64,000 bases of DNA from Odiellus spinosus. Taxonomy: Eukaryota > Arthropoda > Arachnida > Opiliones > Phalangiidae. The position numbers and the translations under genes are program-made. Shown piece after piece: positions 32,791-44,790 of the stretch. Location of the stretch: NCBI GenBank assembly GCA_963920705.1, contig OY987226.1, positions 19,749,600 to 19,813,599 on the forward strand. The letters are read 5' to 3'. The notes beneath the pieces are model-generated. The model was not told the DNA's origin. It did no database searches and saw nothing but the letters and a program-made list of their open reading frames with translations. How positions within the stretch are numbered: position 1 is the stretch's first letter; each line of letters starts with the position of its first letter.

Positions 32791-32802
32791 GTTTAAAGGG
32801 CA

Positions 32803-33165
32803 GAAAAGACGTACAAATTCGGTCTATGGAAAGTTTTAATAGTAGATTCACCCTTAAAAATGGAAATGGATATAGGGGTGACGTAAAATATAACCGGTCC
32901 AAGGGTGGATTCTACTATAGGGACTCTTAGGGAGTCAGAAAGGGAGACATTGATACGTCAGAGGTTTCTATCTCTCAACTCTTAGTGTGTTCTTAACCCT
33001 TAGTGAAGGAGTTACAGAAGTAGCCATTACAAACGACCCCCAGTAAGGGAGTTCCATGACGTCAGGCTTTCTTTCCCCCTTGGCTCTTTGCTGTCTCCCT
33101 ATAGAATGACTACATAATTTAAACTTTCCATAGGCCGAATTTATACGTCTTTTTTTGGGATAATT
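32803..33165. mobile_element. Inverted-repeat element M containing repeat K
   Basis: AAAAGACGTACAAATTCGGT and TATGGAAAGTTTTAAT (32808-32840) return inverted at 33121-33155 (AAACTTTCCATAGGCCGAAT, ACGTCTTTTTT). K lies between, 32920-33105, itself bounded by TATAGGGACTCTTAGGGAG and GTCTCCCTATAG. A broken left copy of M is at 31641-31735 inside the satellite. Confidence 0.6.
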
Positions 33166-33489
33166 TTTATTCATATTAATATCTATAAGTTCCTAATTTC
33201 TTAGACTCTGGCTTTCTTATTTCTTTAACCGTTAATTTTTAATTTTAACCCTTCACGATTTTGAATTTTTAATTTCCGTACCTTTACGGCTTTGGTCCAC
33301 TTTTTTAGTGAGAAGGAAACCTACGTTTTTGTATAATATACAACTAAATATTTTACCATTTTTAAAGAAAAGGTCTCACGATATGGAAAATTTCGATGTT
33401 TATATTATTAATATATAACTTAATACTATTAGATGGCAAGTCTAATGATAATGAAGTTTACAATAAAATGTAAGACTGAAGGAACAGAT

Positions 33490-34335
33490 ATTATATCAAA
33501 AAAATGTCTTTGCGAACAAAGACCCAGAAGGACACGTTATGATTTCGGAAGGCTGAAGCGACAGATATTATATCAAAAATGTCTTTGTGAACAAAGACCC
33601 AGAAAGATCTGTTATGATTTCAGATGGCTGAAGGGACAGATATGTTAAATTTTCTTTTAAAACGTAAAATTTAATTACAATCGCAATCTGACAGGATTTA
33701 GAGTCTAATTTCAAAACAACTGATTTTATTCACTCGCAAATATTTAAGAAAAAACATAATAGGCGATTTTCTCCCATTGACCCTTAACATTAAATTTGGC
33801 TTAATTATTTTTCAGGGAAAACGTGTATTGAATTGTTTTTTTTTTAGTATAATGTGAGTTCACTTTTTTTTTAACCCCGAATTGTCACGACTCGTACTTC
33901 AACAGATCGTTAAAAATACTCGCCGGTTTATAAGAATGAGTATCTTATAGGGACTATTTGCGTTTTTTAAAGCCCCTTTGTACTCACCTTGTTTTCTAGC
34001 TTAGCAGACGACGTTAACCATAACAAATTGAGCACTCAAATGAGGATTTTAAAGGGGGCAAATTTCATAAAAAGATAGGCCTTTTAAATTATTCATAGTT
34101 ATTTTTCTTCGAGTAAAACCTTATAATTTTATTTTATGATTCCCTTGAAAGAGATCACTTTCTAGCGCTAAAACCTAAATACATAAGGATTTTGGTTTTG
34201 GAAATCCGCAACCTAAGTTGGGACTAAAATACAGCGAATTTTTATTCCGTATAAACTCCTTATTTCAGCACGCATAATGCAATATGAACGAATTGCCTCG
34301 ACTAAAGTCGAGGAGTTATAGTAAAACATTATTTA
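33490..34335 (+). mobile_element. Foldback F, half copy (F3)
   Basis: Two tandem terminal subrepeats (hairpins at about 33507 and 33580; the second has a changed loop, GTCTTTGTGAACAAAGAC). Then TTTTCTCCCATTGACCCTTA, GCTTAGCAGACGACG and CGACTAAAGTCGAGGAGTT. The inverted second arm is absent, and the sequence is more diverged than F1 and F2. It ends the second composite. Confidence 0.7.
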
Positions 34336-35596
34336 TTTAAGTAGTTTTAACCGAGTTTTAACGGAATTTAAAGGTCGATATTCGAGTATTAGTCAATTAC
34401 AAATTTAAGAATATTAATTATCGAAATACATATAGTTAAAGAAAGTATCCATGATTAGCGTATAGCCCCTTTAAAGCCACATATCTCACAACTTTGGTTT
34501 GTTTACATATCGAGGACATAAAGAGCTTTTTAATAGTACCCATTCTAGAGCAGATATGGCCTTTGAAACAACGACGTTGAGTAATCCCTGGTTTCGGGAT
34601 AGCGTGTGGTCTTTAACGAATAGCAATTCAAAGTAAGAATAAAAAAATGTGTCTGAAATATACTTAAATCTTGGTGAATGAATTTACGACTAAGTCGAAA
34701 GTTAGAATACCCAACGTTTCATAGATATAGATGTCCAATCGAGAGGCCTTATTTGGCTACTTAGAGATAATAATGGACTTATGCAAATACGCTTATACTT
34801 TAACGCTTCTTCATCGACTCTAAAGTTGAGCCGAGTAAGAGAGGGTGCGGCTGGGCGCCGGGTGGCGATAGCTAACAGAAGGAGCCATTTATATCCATCC
34901 GCTTAATTAAGAGAAAATGCGAAAGAGAAGGAAAATTGAGAGGCGGACCAAGTACGAATAATAAAAACAAAACTCAGGAGTTTCGTTCAGCTCGCGGCAT
35001 TTCTCTCCTCTTTCATATCCGGGCAATTTTGTGGGCGCTTGACCCATCCCTCCTTCTTGCCAGCGAATTTATACCCCAGAAATCGATTCTACAATTCAAA
35101 ATGAGGCTTAGGGGGTCTAAACGCGCCTCTTTTAAGTTGGTGGGAAGGTTCCAGCCCCCGCGGGATAGAATTTAATGAATTGATAGGCTTGTCACCCTGA
35201 ATAATGTATACCCCGGTGTCAGGTATTTGCCCAAGGCACCGAGGTATACGTTTCTCAATTTTTTCATCAATGGAAAGGAGACCTTAGTCTCGTTAGCAAC
35301 GAATACCGAAATTGAGACTGACTGGATAATTCGTTTCGAACTAAGAAAGCGGTTTAGTTGTTTCTTTTATCGTTCATTATTTATGGGAATGACTTGCAAG
35401 GGCGGGATTGGATTCGTTGTAAATTACGGGTGAAATGGCTTTAAAAAAACGTAAATAAATTGTGACTGCGGTCGCTACTTGAAACCCAAATACGAATGAA
35501 GATAGAAATATTCATTTTTTAAAAATAATTGAATACGAAATTAAACAAGTTGGGAAACTAAAATAGTACATCTCCGACTGTGAACTCCTTACTACC
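34336..35596. other. Low-copy intergenic DNA
   Basis: Two open frames (34936-35175, 35227-35433) show no domain motif, no splice context and no repetition. I treat them as chance. No other structure seen. Confidence 0.4.
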
Positions 35597-36423
35597 TAGA
35601 GCTCGTATAATTTTTATTAATCGGATAAAATCTATCAAATTCTGATGTATGTTATTTGTTTGATTAAAAATATACTATTTTTCATTCGAGTTAACTTATT
35701 CGAAGATGAAGTTAAAAACATAATCCATATCGGTTTTTATCCAAAAATGGCCTTATCTTAGAATATTATCCGCGTTATATGTTCGGATAAAAGATTCAAA
35801 ATTTATTTTCGAGAATGATTTAAAATCTTTGTTTCGTTGTTTTATTTATATTCTTCAAATTAAAAGTCAATTTGAAATATTTTTCTTATATTTTAGACTA
35901 ATTCTGGAAATGAGAATTTTCTTATCCATCGTTATACGTTTGAATACGAGTAATTTGTTCGTAGATAAAGCGCCAAACGCTTATCTTCGGGTAAACCAAG
36001 AAGGATCAGATAAGGAGAGGAAAAGTGGGAACGGCGCGGCTCCTACTGCGTCGGCCTAAACTCCCACTCTGGGAGAACGGGGGACAGACGGGGTAGAGAT
36101 GCTTCGTGGTAAATTGTTGTCACGTGGGTAAAACGAATCCTTTATGAGACGCTCTAGCTAGCAACCACGTGACAACAGTTTACCTCGAGAATTTCCTATC
36201 CCCCCCTTTCCACCCGAGTGGGAGGTTGGCTCTTCTCTCTCTAACTCAACGCAGCCCCACTTTTCCTCTCCTTATCTGATCCTTCTTGGGTAAACCTTAC
36301 ACATTTAACAATTATACGAATATACAAATTTCATTTTTTAGTTACAAAACAATTTAACCGAAAATAAAATATATGAAAATATATAAATAACACAAAATAA
36401 AGGATATCCGAATCCGAGCTCTA
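35597..36423 (+). mobile_element. MITE family C (copy C6) carrying nested element E
   Basis: Outer ends TAGAGCTCGTATAATTTTTA and ATCCGAATCCGAGCTCTA. The body matches C5 and C3 (AAGTCAATTTGAAATATTTT, GATAAAGCGCCAAACGCTTA). It is interrupted at 35998-36287. No matching 8-bp flanks found. Confidence 0.8.
35998..36287. mobile_element. Mutator-like MITE (E), nested in C6
   Basis: 290 bp, 32-bp perfect inverted ends beginning AAGAAGGATCAGATAAGGAG, flanked by the 9-bp direct repeat GGGTAAACC (35989-35997, 36288-36296). C5 shows the empty site TTCGGGTAAACCTTA. A 9-bp duplication points to the Mutator (MULE) superfamily. An inner hairpin pairs GTAAATTGTTGTCACGTGG with CCACGTGACAACAGTTTAC (36109-36184). 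Confidence 0.8.
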
Positions 36424-37066
36424 ATTTGGCCCCAGGGGGGGGGGGGGGGCAAAAAATATACGGGCTCCCTAATTTGAAAATCCAATATTCATCCCGTCTT
36501 TACTCAGGCCCCCTAGATCGTTAGATGCGCCCCTATTTGGCTAGGGGCAGGTGCCCTTTCTTAATCCAGCCCTGGGTAGACCAGTATATTTCTTAGATTT
36601 AAAAAAAAATTACCCCTGTTGAGTCGGCTAACCAAAAAACCCGGCCATTATTTCGGCGGAGCTTTTGAGAAAAACGATACGAAAAGGCGCTAAGCGCTTC
36701 GGGCATTTTTTGTTATAGAAAAAATATTTACGTCAACCACCCATTTTTATTCCCAATTCCCCGTTAAGCTTAAATATCCGGCGTTTTTCAGACGAATCTA
36801 AACCAGAGACAAAGACTCTTACAACGGACGCTTCGAACTCTCTTCCAATCGATGAGAAAACGTTATTTAGCTTCGATCCGAAGTACAGTCTCGTCTGAGA
36901 GAGAAGAAAAAAAACGCTTTATAAACGAGTGAAAACCCAAAGGAATATCGGAATCAATTTAAAGAGAAAAGAGAGCTCTATCCTATAATAGCGAGTGGAA
37001 GAACAACATGGTCCGGGGGGCCAAGGTAGTTACGCATCGTGACAATTGGTTTTCGCGGCCCAAGTT
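36424..37066. other. Intergenic DNA with a 15-G run
   Basis: 15 consecutive G at 36435-36449 immediately right of C6. The rest is low-copy with no recognised gene. Confidence 0.5.
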
Positions 37067-37517
37067 TATAGAACCCAGAATCGGATGATGAATAACTTAG
37101 GATATCCATGGATAACTAGGCTTTTTCAGATATTTTAATTTCGGATATATTGTTTGTTAATATAAAATCACAAATTATATATAGACAAACGAGCATCAAA
37201 TGGAAACGAATTATCCGGAGATAAAAATTGAAGCTTGATTAATAAACAAATTATGCATTTATTCAAACGGATAAAGGAACCGACTAAATTCTAGCTTCGA
37301 GATCTCAATTTGGGTTAAAATCCGCGAAGAAACTCGAGTTTCAAATGTTTCTTATCGGCGAATGAATATCTCGTATAACGTGAGTACGAATAAGAAGTTT
37401 ACCTTACATTCGGATACGTTAAACCGAATAAGAAATGGATATTTTTCGAGAACTGATAATATCTGATTGGCATTCACGATGTTCTTCTTCAATTAATTAT
37501 ACGAACTCCATACACTA
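37067..37517 (-). mobile_element. hAT-like MITE family C (copy C7)
   Basis: 451 bp, TATAGAACCCAGAATCGGAT to ACGAACTCCATACACTA. Both ends have drifted, but the flanks CCCAAGTT / CCCAAATT (37059-37066, 37518-37525) keep the 8-bp duplication. Same subfamily as C2 and C4, with internal deletions. Confidence 0.78.
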
Positions 37518-37579
37518 CCCAAATTAAGTTGTAATTAAAACCAAGGTCGTAGTTAATTGATTTGAATATTTTCAACTTC

Positions 37580-37977
37580 AAAGGGAGAATGCAACCTAAC
37601 AGCAAGTTTTCTTTATGTTATCCTTGTCGTTTAAATAGGCCTAATCCACCAGTAAAAAATTACAAACTAGAAATAAATTTAAATCCTACCCGAAAAATAG
37701 GCTTAGCTGGTTTCATACGGAGATCCTGAATTGAAGGGTCAGCGACCAATCGAATATTATTGGAAGTCTCATGGAGATCTCGCCATATAACGACGAGTCT
37801 TTGCTCATTGATCGCTGATCCTTCAATGAGAAGAATTTCAGGATCTCCATGAATCCAGCTAAGCCTATTTTCCGGGTTTACACCGTTTTAAATTGAGTTT
37901 TAGTTTAATATTTGTTTGTAATTTTTTTAACTGATGGATTAGGCCAATTTAAAAAAAATCACTTGTTATTAGGTGGT
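37580..37977 (+). mobile_element. Family D MITE (copy D8)
   Basis: AAAGGGAGAATGCAACCTAA through AATCACTTGTTATTAGGTGG; the last dozen bases (TTGCATTCTCCCTTT) are missing. The core carries CCAATCGAATATTATTGGAA and TTCAATGAGAAGAATTTCAG. Confidence 0.8.
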
Positions 37978-38490
37978 TTTTGCATAAAGTGTTTTGTAGG
38001 CGGCGGCCGAGTTTATATCTAAAAATCGAGCATAGGGATGAACAAAATCTTGATGGATGCACCAAAGCCAACACGTTGGGGTCATAGAGGTAGAAGGCTG
38101 CTGTGTTTGAGAGAGAAGAAACATTTCGCGCAGTTTGACAGTGACGTTGGTGGACATAACGATAAACTCTATGGTGACTGAAAACTAGTTTTGCGTGACT
38201 AAAAAGCCAAGACCCTGCCTGACGCACCCGCGCTTTTCCCCTATCATCTCGACCGACAAACACTAGCGAAGCCATAAAGGAGTTACTCCAGTCCAGAGTT
38301 ACTCCGATTCCGAGGTATATTGTTTCTTAGAAGGCGGAAGTAACGAAGGGATACGAAAAATGCCACCTATAAGAACCCGCTCCAGTTCTCAGCGACTTTA
38401 AATCTCTGGTGAATAAAGGCTGTATTGGATCAATTTCATATTTATGTTGAAAGGGTCTTTCCCGCTCGTGGTCAATTTATTTTAAGCCCA
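37978..38490. other. Intergenic DNA with overlapping - strand frames
   Basis: Two overlapping frames on the - strand (38275-37949, 108 codons; 38157-37969, 62 codons) start in low-copy DNA and end in the damaged edge of D8. I recognise no family. A ttttcag before a TCACCATAG could be an acceptor, but no donor or second exon is apparent. Confidence 0.3.
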
Positions 38491-40125
38491 TTCTATATTA
38501 TATCAAAAATGTCTTTGCGAACAAAGACCAGAAGGACATGTTATGGCCTTGAATGTCTGAAGTGACAGATATTATATCAAAAATGTCTTTGCGAACAAAG
38601 ACCCAGAAGGACATGTTATGGCCTTGAATGTCTGAAGTGACAGATATTTAATTTTCTTTTAAAACATTAAACTTAAATACAATTAAATTTTCTTTTAAAA
38701 CATGAAATTTAAATACAATTAGATTTTCTTTTAAAACGAAATTTAAATATAATCACAATCTGGCACGATTTAGAGTTTCAAATTTCAATACAACTGATTT
38801 TATTCACTCGGAAATATTTAAGAAAAACACAACAGACGATTTTCTCCCATTGACGCTTAACATTAAATTTCGCTTGATTATTTTTCAGGGAAAACGTGTA
38901 TTGAACTGTTATTTTTCAGTATAACGCGAGTCCACTTTATGTTTTCTTAGTTTAACCCGAATTTCCACGACTCGCAATTGAACGGATCGTTAAAAATACT
39001 CGCCGGTTTATTGGAATGGGTATATGATAAAGGGAAATGTGTTTTTTAAAGCCCGTTTAAAGTCACCTTCTTTTCTAACTTAGCAGACGACGCAAACCAT
39101 AACAATTTGTACTTTCAAAGCTATATTGCGCGCGCGAGGGAAGAGAATTTCAAAGCGACGAATTTTAGAGCGGATAAGGTTTTTAAATAAATTGTAATAC
39201 TTTCATTTTTCTTTTCATTAAAACCGTACAATTAAAATGATGATTTCCATAAGGGACCACTAATTAGTTATTAGGAGTTATAAAAAAACAGTATCCATGG
39301 ATTAGGTTTGTTCGTTTGCAACCCAAATTAAAAATTAAAATATGGGGAATTTTTATTCCCTTTAAATTCCTTGATAAGCATTCATAAGCTAACATGAACG
39401 AATTGCCTCGACTAAAGTCGAGGAGTTGTAATAAAACATTATCCATGGATTAGGTTTGTTCGTTTGCAACCTAGATTAAAAATTAAAATATGGGGAATTT
39501 TTTTCCCTTTAAATTCCTTGATAAGCATTCATAAGCTAACATGAACGAATTGCCTCGACTAAAGTCGAGGAGTTATAATAAAGCATTATCCATAGAAAAC
39601 ATTATCCAACTAAGGTATGAGATCAGATCATAGAACTTTGAGTCTATGCCTAAAGCCAAAGCTAAATTAAGTATATTTTTCTATCGAACGAAAAGTTTCG
39701 TTTTGTTTGACACGTAATCCCTGAAAAATAATCAAGCGAAATTTAATGTTAAGCGTCAATGGGAGAAAATCGTCTGTTATGTTTTTCTTAAATATTTCCG
39801 AGTGAATAAAATCAGTTGTATTGAAATTTGAAACTCTAAATCGTGCCAGATTGTGATTATATTTAAATTTCGTTTTAAAAGAAAATCTAATTGTATTTAA
39901 ATTTCATGTTTTAAAAGAAAATTTAATTGTATTTAAGTTTAATGTTTTAAAAGAAAATTAAATATCTGTCACTTCAGACATTCAAGGCCATAACATGTCC
40001 TTCTGGGTCTTTGTTCGCAAAGACATTTTTGATATAATATCTGTCACTTCAGACATTCAAGGCCATAACATGTCCTTCTGGTCTTTGTTCGCAAAGACAT
40101 TTTTGATATAATATCTGTCACTTCA
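38491..40125. mobile_element. Foldback element F (copy F2), head of the third composite
   Basis: Same plan as F1 and close to it in sequence, but with two tandem terminal subrepeats at each side (hairpins near 38512, 38586, 40004, 40077) and only two internal units of roughly 150 bp (39270-39575). Arms are about 500 bp with TCTCCCATTGACGCTTAACA against its complement at 39750. Confidence 0.85.
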
Positions 40126-40169
40126 GTCTAACACGAAAGTGTTAACTTCTATATTAAAAGACTAGCCCT

Positions 40170-42430
40170 TTAAAAAGTGATTCAGTCAAATCTCTACATT
40201 TTTACCATTGCCCTTTAAACCCAATTAAAATTAATTTTTTCATAATTTTAAATGTTAATAGCTGCGGCAGCCGCACTTGATTCAGTCAAATCTCTACATT
40301 TTTACCATTGCCCTTTAATCCCAATTAAAATTAATTTTTTCATTATTTTTGATGTTAATAGCTGGGGCAGCCGCACTTGATTCAGTCAAATCTCTACATT
40401 TTTACCATTGCCCTTTAATTCCAATTAAAATAAGTTTTTACATTATTTTTGATGTTAATAGCTGCGGCAGCCGCACTTGATTCAGTCAAATCTCTACATT
40501 TTTACCATTGCCCTTTAATCCCAATTAAAAAATTTTTTTACATTATTTTTGATGTTAATAGCTGGGGGAGCCGCACTTGATTCAGTCAAATCCCTACATT
40601 TTAACATTGCCCTTTAATCCCAATTAAGATTAATTTTTTCATAATTTTTGATGGTAATACCTCCGGCAGCCGCACTTGATTCAGTCAAATCTCTACATTT
40701 TTACCATTGCCCTTTAATCCCAATTAAAATTAATTTTTACATTATTTTTGATGTTAATAGCTGGGGCAGCCGCACTTGATTCAGTCAAATCTCTACATTT
40801 TTACCATTGCCCTTTAATCCCAATTAAAATTAAGTTTTACATTATTTTTGATGTTAATAGCTGGGGCAGCCGCACTTGATTCAGTCAAATCTCTACATTT
40901 TTACCATTGCCCTTTAATCCCAATTAAAATTAACTTTTTCATAATTTTTGATGTTAATAGCTGGGGCAACCTCACTTGATTCAGTCAGATCTCTAAATTT
41001 TTACCATTGCCCTTTAAACCCAATTAAAATTAATTTTTTCACAATTTTTGATGTTAACAGCTGCGGCAGCCGCACTTGATTCAGTCAGATCTCTACATTT
41101 TTACCATTGCCCTTTAAACCCAATTAAAATGATTTTTTTCACAATTTTTGATGTTAACAGCTGGGGCAGCCGCACTTGATTCAGTCAGATCTCTACATTT
41201 TTACCATTGCCCTTTAAACCCAATTAAAATTAATTATTTCACAATTTTTGATGTTAATAGCTGGGGCAGCCTCACTTGATTCAGTCAAATTTCAACATTT
41301 TTACCAGTGCCCTTTAATCCCAATTAAAATTTATTTTTTCATTATTTTTGATGTTAATAGCTGGGGCAGCCTCACTTGATTCAGTCAAACCTCTACATTT
41401 TTACCAGTGCCCTTTAATCCCAATTAAAATTATTTTTTTCATTATTTTTGATGTTAATAGCTAGGGCAGCCGCACTTGATTCAGTAAAATCTCTACATTT
41501 TTACCATTGCCCTTTAATCCCAATTAAAATTAGTTTTTACATTATTTTTGAAGATAATAGCTGGGGCAGCCGCACTTGATTCAGTCAAATCTCTACATTT
41601 TTACCATTGCCCTTTAATTCCAATTAAAAAAAATTTTTACATTATTTTTGATGTTAATAGCTGGGGCAGCCGCACTTGATTCAGTCAAATCCCTACATTT
41701 TAACATTGCCCTTTAATCCCAATTAAGATTAATTTTTTCATAATTTTTGATGGTAATACCTCCGGCAGCCGCACTTGATTCAGTCAAATCTCTAAATTTT
41801 AACATTGCCCTTTAATCCCAATTAAAATTAATTTTTACATTATTTTTGATGTTAATAGCTGGGGGAGCCGCACTCGATTCAGTAAAATCTCTACATTTTT
41901 ACCAGTGCCCTTTAATCCCAATTAAAATTAATTTTTTCATAATTTTTGATGTTAATAGCTGCGGCAGCCGCACTTGATTCCAGTCAAATCTCTACATTTT
42001 TACCAGTGCCCTTTAATCCCAATTAAAATTATTTTTTTCATAATTTTTTATGTTAATACCTCCGACAGCCGCAGCGAAATCATTATATTTTCCCCATTGC
42101 CCTTTAAACCCAATTAAAATGAATTTTTTCATCAATTTTGATGTTAATACCTCCGAGAGCCGCAGCGAAATCATTATATTTTAACCATTGCCCTTTAAAC
42201 CAAATTTAAATTAAATTTTTCATCAATTTTGATGTTAATACCTCCGACAGCCGCAGTGAAATCTTTATATTTTCCCCATTGCCCTTTAAACCAAATTTAA
42301 ATTAATTATTTCAGCAATTTTGATGTTAATACCTCCGACAGCCGCAGCGAAATCTTTATATTTTCCCCATTGCCCTTTAAACCAAATTCCAATTAATTTT
42401 TTCATTATTTTTGATGTTAATACCTTCCTT
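40170..42430 (+). repeat. 100-bp satellite S100 (block S3), largest array
   Basis: About 22 units in exact 100-bp register over long stretches (for example ATTATTTTTGATGTTAATAG at 40741 and 40841). Central units vary mainly at GCTGGGGCAG/GCTGCGGCAG and TTTAATCCC/TTTAAACCC. The last four carry CCTCCGACAGCCGCAGCGAA, the edge variant also found beside G in S1 and S2. Confidence 0.93.
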
Positions 42431-43350
42431 ATTGCCGTTCGGAATGGCAAGTCGTTCGGAATTCCACTCATTTTTAAAAAGGAGAGTACTTTTAAGGCGG
42501 AGAAATTGAAAATTAATGTTATTCTATGAGATTTAGATTTTTTGCAAGAGACTTACCTTTCAGATTTATTTTCTAATGCTTCCAAATATTTTACAGGCTT
42601 TATTTTAAGACTAATTTCATAATTTTATCCCGATTAGTTTGGTCACAGTCTATAAACGGCAAAAATATGAAGAAGGAGAAATTAAGTCATTAGAGTTCAA
42701 TACCCATAGCCTCCAAATCAAGCGCGCGCGCTCGTGCTCGTGATTTTAAAAAGCCATATAAAACCTAAGCCTAATTTGTCAAATTAGGCTTAGGTTTTTG
42801 GCGAATCTATTTCTCCGCCTTACTTTTTCCTCCGTTTTCATGAATAGACTGTGGGCCAACTAATCGGTGTAAAATTATGAAATTAGTCTTAAAATGAAGC
42901 TCGAAACTTAATTCATACCATACGGAAAATCCAAGTCTGAAAAATATCCGGAAGTATTAGAAAATAAATCTGAAAGGTAAGCCACTTTCAAAAAACCAAA
43001 TCCCATAGAATAACATTACGAATTTGGCCATGCGAGAAACCAGCTAAGTACCAAAAAAAGGGTCAACTTCAGAATTAATTTTAAAATACTTAGACTTAAT
43101 ATTTTTAAATGAAACTTGAAAAGTTCAACATTCGAACCTTGCTCTACCACTTAAAATTGATTTTAACCGTAACAAATAATTCCTCTTTTAGTTCTGCGAT
43201 GCAAGGGACATGTCCTCGAAAGAGTCGATTTTAATGTTATTTCAATGGGGAAATGGAGCGTTCTGATTGGCTAAAGGTCCATTTTTTTAAGGAAATCAAA
43301 ATAACATTACAGATGATGATGGGCCCAATACATAGAACCCTACCGGGTTC
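42431..43350 (+). repeat. G block closing the third composite
   Basis: Left arm (AATGTTATTCTATGAGATTT, CTTACCTTTCAGATTTATTT), central palindrome (42763-42798), right arm, then AAAAGTTCAACATTCGAACC, GGGACATGTCCTCGAAAGAG, TCTGATTGGCTAAAGGTCC and ACCCTACCGGGTTCT. The most complete G unit of the window. Confidence 0.8.
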
Positions 43351-44439
43351 TAAGAATACAAAAATATCTTCGCCAAACTTTCTTAAAGGTATAGTGAAAA
43401 GGAAAATAAAGTGTTTATCGATTCTTCTATTAATTAAAATAAGTGCATGAATTAAAACATTCGCTAATAGCACTTGTCTGAATTGTGAAAAAAAAAAAAT
43501 AATAATAATAATAATAACATAGGAAAAGATTTTAGATTTTCGCATTCATATAAAAAGAGACTCCGAGTAATCAAAGGACGAGATTTTGTGCCATTCAAAG
43601 AGTGTGCCGCGGCATGTGTCGCGGGGATTTTACTAAGCCAAAGATACAGTGGCTTCTTTTGATTAGTCGGATCTTCTCTTAACAGGGTTCGTACAAAATT
43701 AAGCTAATTTCCCTGACTTTCTCAGGTTTTCCCTGACCAGATACGTTTTGAAACGTAATAAATCGACACAAGGCCTAGTATGAACGCGTTTAAAGAAGCC
43801 TCGAATACACGAAACGAGTTTCCAGAAGAAGATAACAGTCTTAGAAGATATCGATATTTAAAGGCGAATGACATTTTAGTTATTAAAATTTCGATCCATT
43901 CCGAGACGTCAGCCGATTATGGTAGCCAATGTCTACTTATATATATATCTAAAGCAAGGAACTCGGGAGTGGACTCGAGGGAGGATGTTTGGCGTTTGAC
44001 GAGATCCTGACACGCAATTACCCGTTGGCAATTGCCAGACGTCACCTACGGATCTCCTTTCCGATTGGTCGCTTTTCAATTACCCGGCTCTTTCGCGGCC
44101 AAACGTAGCGTTATTCCCATCAAAAGCGATATTTCTTATTTCGTCAGGAAATGACACCGGGGACGAAGCTGCGCAATTCTATTATCTCGCGAGTCAACGA
44201 AATGATTGAGATAACGATAGAAACTTAGCTTGGTTAGAGCTTTCAATTCCCGCGACGGAAAAGACAATTTCAATTATAATTTTCAGCGGGCGATAAAGCT
44301 TTACCGACCTCCGTTTCGATTCACTTTCAAAAACGGCAAGATGTTTTCGGAGGAAGGTATGTGGCAAATTGATAAATCGACGTTAAAGGGTTAAAGAATA
44401 CAAAATACGTTATCCCGTAGATTAATGTTTTCATTAATC
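43351..44439. other. Low-copy DNA with small repeats
   Basis: An (AAT)n microsatellite lies at about 43488-43517. 43686-43745 is a fragment of repeat N (TTTCCCTGACTTTCTCAGGT). The 76-codon frame at 43780-44010 has no motif. No gene seen. Confidence 0.5.
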
Positions 44440-44790
44440 CAAAAAAGCTCTAAACGGTCGAGATAAGGAATACGAAATTGCCCTCTCTAGCGGTTGAAAT
44501 TGGAACTAAAACCAAACTTTCTAAACGTTTACCGGGGTTAAAATGTATCGACGGAAAACATCTCTCCCCTCTCTCACGAAACGAAGGTGTGTGTCTCGCC
44601 CGTCCGTCGTGATTTCGAGTCTGCTTTACTCTAGAAATAATATACTGGGCCTGGCCGCCTTTCTGTACAAATTTCAGAATACTTAGGGTGAAACAATGGA
44701 CTGAGAAAATCAGACTCACTTCATTGTCACCCTTAGTGTGTAGTCTTATAAACTTGAAGGATGATTTACTCGAGTTAAAACTAATTTTTG
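44440..44790 (-). repeat. Retroposon-like repeat L (copy L2)
   Basis: Reverse complement of L1: GTACAAATTTCAGAATACTT, GGCCTGGCCGCCTTTCTGTA, AAAATGTATCGACGGAAAAC. The region 44733-44770 and L1's - strand share codons for LINLKDDLL. This is too short to prove coding, but the alignment extends the repeat at least 40 bp beyond the SINE-like core. Confidence 0.6.

Noticed and set aside
37949..38275. Two overlapping - strand frames (108 and 62 codons)
   Set aside because: They run into the damaged end of a D element, have no recognised domain, and no convincing splice partners. Kept only as a note.
40170..42430. CRISPR-like array of regular repeats
   Set aside because: The 100-bp period is a continuous satellite with no unique spacers, in eukaryotic DNA; no cas genes.
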